Source: Anisakis pegreffii
Taxonomy: Eukaryota; Nematoda; Chromadorea; Rhabditida; Anisakidae
DNA: 64,000 bases
Assembly: GCA_035041965.1 (NCBI GenBank)
Contig: JAPYMA010002636.1
Coordinates: 1 to 64,000, forward strand
Direction of reading: 5' to 3'
In this document: piece by piece, positions 60,384 to 64,000 of the stretch
Layout: every line of letters starts with the position of its first letter
Numbering within the stretch: position 1 is the stretch's first letter
The notes under the pieces: model-generated
Databases searched by the model: none
What the model was told of the DNA's origin: nothing
Seen by the model: only the letters and a program-made list of their open reading frames with translations
Position numbers and translations under genes: made by a program

Positions 60384-61232
60384 TCAGAAAAAAATTATGG
60401 TTGATGCAAAAACAGAAAATTGTGGTTGACAACAGGTCAACTTTATGCACATTCGAGAAGTGGAATGACGTGAATCCTTGGTGTAAGTGATTGATTCAAC
60501 CTGCTGAATGAACACTTCAGTGATTTCGAATGCAAGAACCTGAACTGATTCTGAACTGGTTGTTTTGTCGACACAAAACATTGAATGAAGTGCTTTTTGT
60601 CGTTAATGGATAAACGATTTAAAAAAACATTTTCCTTGAACAGATTCAATTCATTGAACAATTGAACGATCAGTTTGCCTAGACGACGACGTTTGTGTTT
60701 CATAAAACCAACAAGAGAATTGACACAATAAAGATGTTTCAATGATTCTTTCTTGGAAATTCATTTCATCCAAAATGTAATTCATTCTCTCAGACCAACA
60801 ACCATCGATCAATGGAGAATGATTGAATTCGAAAGAAATTTTTTCATTGTCAGCAAATTTGACAAATTTTCTCTCAGCACAACAATGTCTAGGAATTTCC
60901 AACGAAAAATATCGTTTCTATTAAAGTAATGCACAATTACAGAGCGTGAAGCATAAGTAGACGTCGAAAATGATGAAATTGTTTTGAATGTACGGTAAAA
61001 TGACAAAGAATTATCGGAAAGTTGCAATGCGAAACATTTCTGTCTCTGAAACATTTTTGAAGAAACTGATAAAGCAGTTTGGATAAAACTTAGAAGCAAA
61101 GATCCAATATAAAAGTGATAAAAATTTACATTGATCATTTTCGTTCCCCGAACGCATTTCATAAAACACTGAACAGAATGCGAGAAATTCGTTGGAATTG
61201 AATAATTGATTTTTCAACAACTCATTTTTCAA
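60384..61232 (-). other. open stretches that may be exons, unrecognised
   Basis: Several minus-strand frames overlap here. One (61232-61120) reads NSNEFLAFCSVFYEMRSG and ends near a GTAAAT donor. Another (from about 60918 after ACTTTAATAG) reads KRYFSLEIPRHCC and onward to 60651. A third (60742-60443) has KHKRRRLGKLIVQLFNELN. They cannot all be coding, and no consistent gene model was found. Confidence 0.2.
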
Positions 61233-61588
61233 TTCACACCGTCACTATGAGATATTGAAGTGTACAGCACTTACACCATAGGGACTAGTTGGAAGTTTTT
61301 GAGTTGATTTTGCAATTAGTTGAAGAATAGATGAAGAATGTGCACATAAAATGAATGTGTTCAAGATTAAAATCCGAGTATCAACTAACAAAAAATGTTC
61401 AGCAAACACATCAACGAATAATGCGATTTCACAGGATGACTCATCGAATGAAAGTGTTCAGATAATTCCTTCAATGCTAATTTCCATATTTTTATTCGTA
61501 TGAAAAAAATCCAACGTAGTGTAACAATTCTCTGAACTGAACAGACCCGACGACAAAACGTTAAATCTCATCGAGAATGTAAATATAA

Positions 61589-61609
61589 GTGTGTGTGTGT
61601 GTGTGTGTG
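61589..61609. repeat. (GT)n microsatellite
   Basis: About ten GT units. No function is suggested. Confidence 0.9.
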
Positions 61610-62416
61610 AATTTACCTATAGCGACACGCAATCTGATGCAATTTCGGCAACTATTTAAATGCAAATTTTTTCATTCAATTAACTACCGCAAGAGTGCAA
61701 TTGGATTGAATTATTGAACGGAATTAATGGGTGCGATTCACTTTTGACAGTATTAATACCAAATCATTCATTCCAGTATTGCATCCTTTTCAAGAACGGA
61801 TAAACATTTTTGTGGTTCTATCTCCGTGTATTTGTGTGTCTTCTATATAAATGTAGATTCGTGTAAAATGCTGAGAGCTGAAACTTGTTCTGTCATTAGT
61901 TCTATAGATGGTAACAAATAAGCGTCCCAACTGAATGTCAACTCGAATTAGCATTGATCAAACTTTATTCAAGACCAATTTTGATGTCTGGGCACGCCTC
62001 GCTCAAATAGAACCCATGAATACTTGAACGCTAGGCATAACCTAAACTTGATCCTGATTAAACTTGGCCTATGGAGAGTGGTATTTTTATAAGTGGAACT
62101 TTGACTCCAATCAGTTGACGTTGAATTTGATGTGAACGATAAATAAGTGCCGAGAAGTACGCTTTTCACTGTATCATAAAAGAAGATGATTGCGCCCTAT
62201 ACAACAATGAGCGAAAGAATGAAATTGATGATTGCGTTCGGTTTTACGTGCTATAATTACGAAAATTCATCGAACTGTAGAATCTTTTCCATCTAATATT
62301 CATCAATTTCAAAATCGATAGATTTCACGGCAACGATCACACAGTAATGCATCTCCATCCAGTGCAATTCATCATAACACAAACGAACGAACTTCTTTGC
62401 ATATGCACGAATTCAC

Positions 62417-62549
62417 TCACAGTACAACTAATTGAATATCAATGCAACAACAATTCCGACTATAAAATGCGATTCGCAATTTCATTTCATCTGATATTCG
62501 TTGATCCCATATTTGTTCATAAGTAGCCAGCGCTTGTACTAAATGAAGT
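62417..62549 (-). other. possible exon, unrecognised
   Basis: After a TTCATTTAG acceptor a frame reads QALATYEQIWDQRISDEMKL and ends at a CT/GTGAGTG donor near 62420. It looks coding but matches no family I recognise. It might belong with the frame at 63280-63531. Confidence 0.25.
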
Positions 62550-63279
62550 GAATGAACGTCAGTTAAGTGAATGCACGGGAATTTGGGACTAATAATACGT
62601 GAGTGATTAAGTGGAGGTGCGAAATTGTTTAGCCATGAGAACACAGATATGGTATGATGGATTTTAGAATGGATCGCTGTTACCTAATGATGGATCGCTG
62701 TCTCGTGGAGCAACCGCCTCTCGGTGGATTAACGATTGAAATAACTGCGAAGGCTGAAATCCTCAATTTTTCCAAATGAATAAGACCGAGTAACAGAATC
62801 GATGGGAAAAAGCTTGTTATTAGCTTTCTTAACAAATGAATGCATGAATGAACAAAAAATTCACTGGGTTATGGCTAAAATATAACTGCTAATCCAACCT
62901 CATCATAGCTTAGATTCAGAAAATGTAAAATACTTTTAGGAATTCGCCAGAATGTTTTGATTTTTTGTGAAGATAATGATGGCGACGATTATGCATGTAA
63001 TGGTTCGTGTATTTTGAAGAAGAAATGCAAAAAAAGTACTGAAACAAGCGAAACGGAATGTGAATGAAGCGAATAATTTTGTGATTTTCGAGAATTTTCA
63101 AAAAAATGGAAACGAAGCGAACAAATCGCAAACCAATGATGCATCACACACACACAACATGCCGACAAAACCTAGCATAGCATTACAATGATCTTAACCA
63201 CATTGTCGATGAAAGGCATTCCTCAATTATTCACCGTTTACGAATCGTATAAATGAAAATCGAAAGCAGAACAAAAGCA

Positions 63280-63531
63280 TTATCTATCAGTCACAATATG
63301 CTTTTCGCATAAAACAGCCACACCACCATCATTCATTAACATCACATAGTCGTTCTCAGCTAACCAGTTGAAATCCATTTCCAAAAGAATCTCCAACCAA
63401 CTGACCAAAAATTTTTCATCGTGGGAAACGGCAGTAGATCCAGGGTAAAATTCGAATTCTCCCGCAGTATCTATCAAATTCAATCTCTTCTGTTCGTACA
63501 TGTGTTCAAGTATGTGCTGTGATTGATGCAT
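63280..63531 (-). CDS. possible exon or small gene, unrecognised
   Basis: An 83-residue frame is rich in acidic and hydrophobic residues (FLVSWLEILLEMDFNWLAEN, then DYVMLMNDGGVAVL) and looks like a globular protein. Upstream is TTTTTTTTGAAG, which could be an AAG acceptor of the kind used elsewhere in this window. A donor GTGACT occurs near its end. The rest of the gene may lie beyond 64000 or at 62.5 kb. I do not recognise the family. Confidence 0.32.
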   Translation of the reverse strand: MHQSQHILEHMYEQKRLNLIDTAGEFEFYPGSTAVSHDEKFLVSWLEILLEMDFNWLAENDYVMLMNDGGVAVLCEKHIVTDR

Positions 63532-64000
63532 TATTGCTTCAAAAAAAAATCTCGCTTATGGAAACGATTACTCCGGAATTAGATTTGTGTAAACTTTAGT
63601 CGAGAACTAATGTTCGTTCAGATCTCTCGAAATTAGTCCTACAACAATTATGATGACTGAAAACGGGAAACGAAAAGGTGGCGGATACATGTGCGATGAT
63701 ATTTTTTCACATGATTTATGGTGCGATCGTCGTAAAAAAAAAGCACAAATTTTGCCGCATCTAGACAAAAAAAGCGTGCAAAATTAATCAAAAGTGCGTT
63801 CATTAAAAAAAAACGGGTGCTCTTGTTTGATGGGAGATATGTAAGTGCATTATGGGTTATGTTATGTTGAATTGTACTTGAAATGATCGTGCTCAAATGT
63901 CAACTCGAGTGATTTATGCATATCAATAATGTCAGCATTTGCTTGACGAGTAAAAATAGATTGAGAGATTGTGGTTTGATTGTGACGTTATGTTTCATAT
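63532..64000. other. right edge, no gene seen
   Basis: A TTTTCAG near 63668 on the minus strand is followed by stops in the frames I checked. Nothing else was recognised. Confidence 0.4.

Overview
The window looks like chromosomal DNA from an AT-rich nematode. The evidence is short, phase-consistent introns with TTTCAG-type acceptors, lone acceptors just before start codons (likely spliced-leader trans-splice sites), a cluster of tandem secreted C-type lectin genes, and four hairpins with the CUUU loop typical of nematode histone mRNAs. The species cannot be named from sequence alone. No bacterial or viral genes were seen.

Layout. 0-4.2 kb is repeat-rich. It has tRNA-like elements at the left edge, a tandem array of about 275 bp units carrying A-box/B-box-like sequences (2325-3580), and a cluster of four histone-type 3' stem-loops (4029-4163) with at most a relic histone coding segment next to it. 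5.7-7.0 kb (+) holds a multi-exon gene for an Rpp25-like (Alba family) subunit of RNase P/MRP. 8.3-19.4 kb (-) is a tandem cluster of four intact three-exon C-type lectin genes plus one broken copy, separated by duplicated spacers. 20.2-25.2 kb (-) holds an alpha-arrestin (ARRDC-like) gene reconstructed in eight exons with matching phases. 42.8-46.7 kb (-) holds a seven-exon gene for a 271-residue protein with one SH2 domain. It was assembled here from small exons, each joined in phase.

Directly 5' of the SH2 gene is an 807 bp minisatellite of 22 units in two lengths (33 and 42 bp). Two related copies of a nonautonomous hAT-like DNA transposon, with CAGTGGTT-type ends and 8 bp target duplications, lie at 25.45-26.29 and 38.24-39.04 kb. 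The large stretches 25.3-42.8 kb and 47.6-63.3 kb are AT-rich and mostly without recognisable genes. A few exon-like open stretches there are listed at low confidence.

The genes do not form one pathway. The lectins are a secreted, probably defence- or host-interface-related family that arose by local duplication. The arrestin, SH2 and Rpp25 genes are ordinary cellular genes. The most unusual structures are the histone stem-loop array, the tRNA-like tandem array and the two-length minisatellite at the SH2 gene's 5' end.
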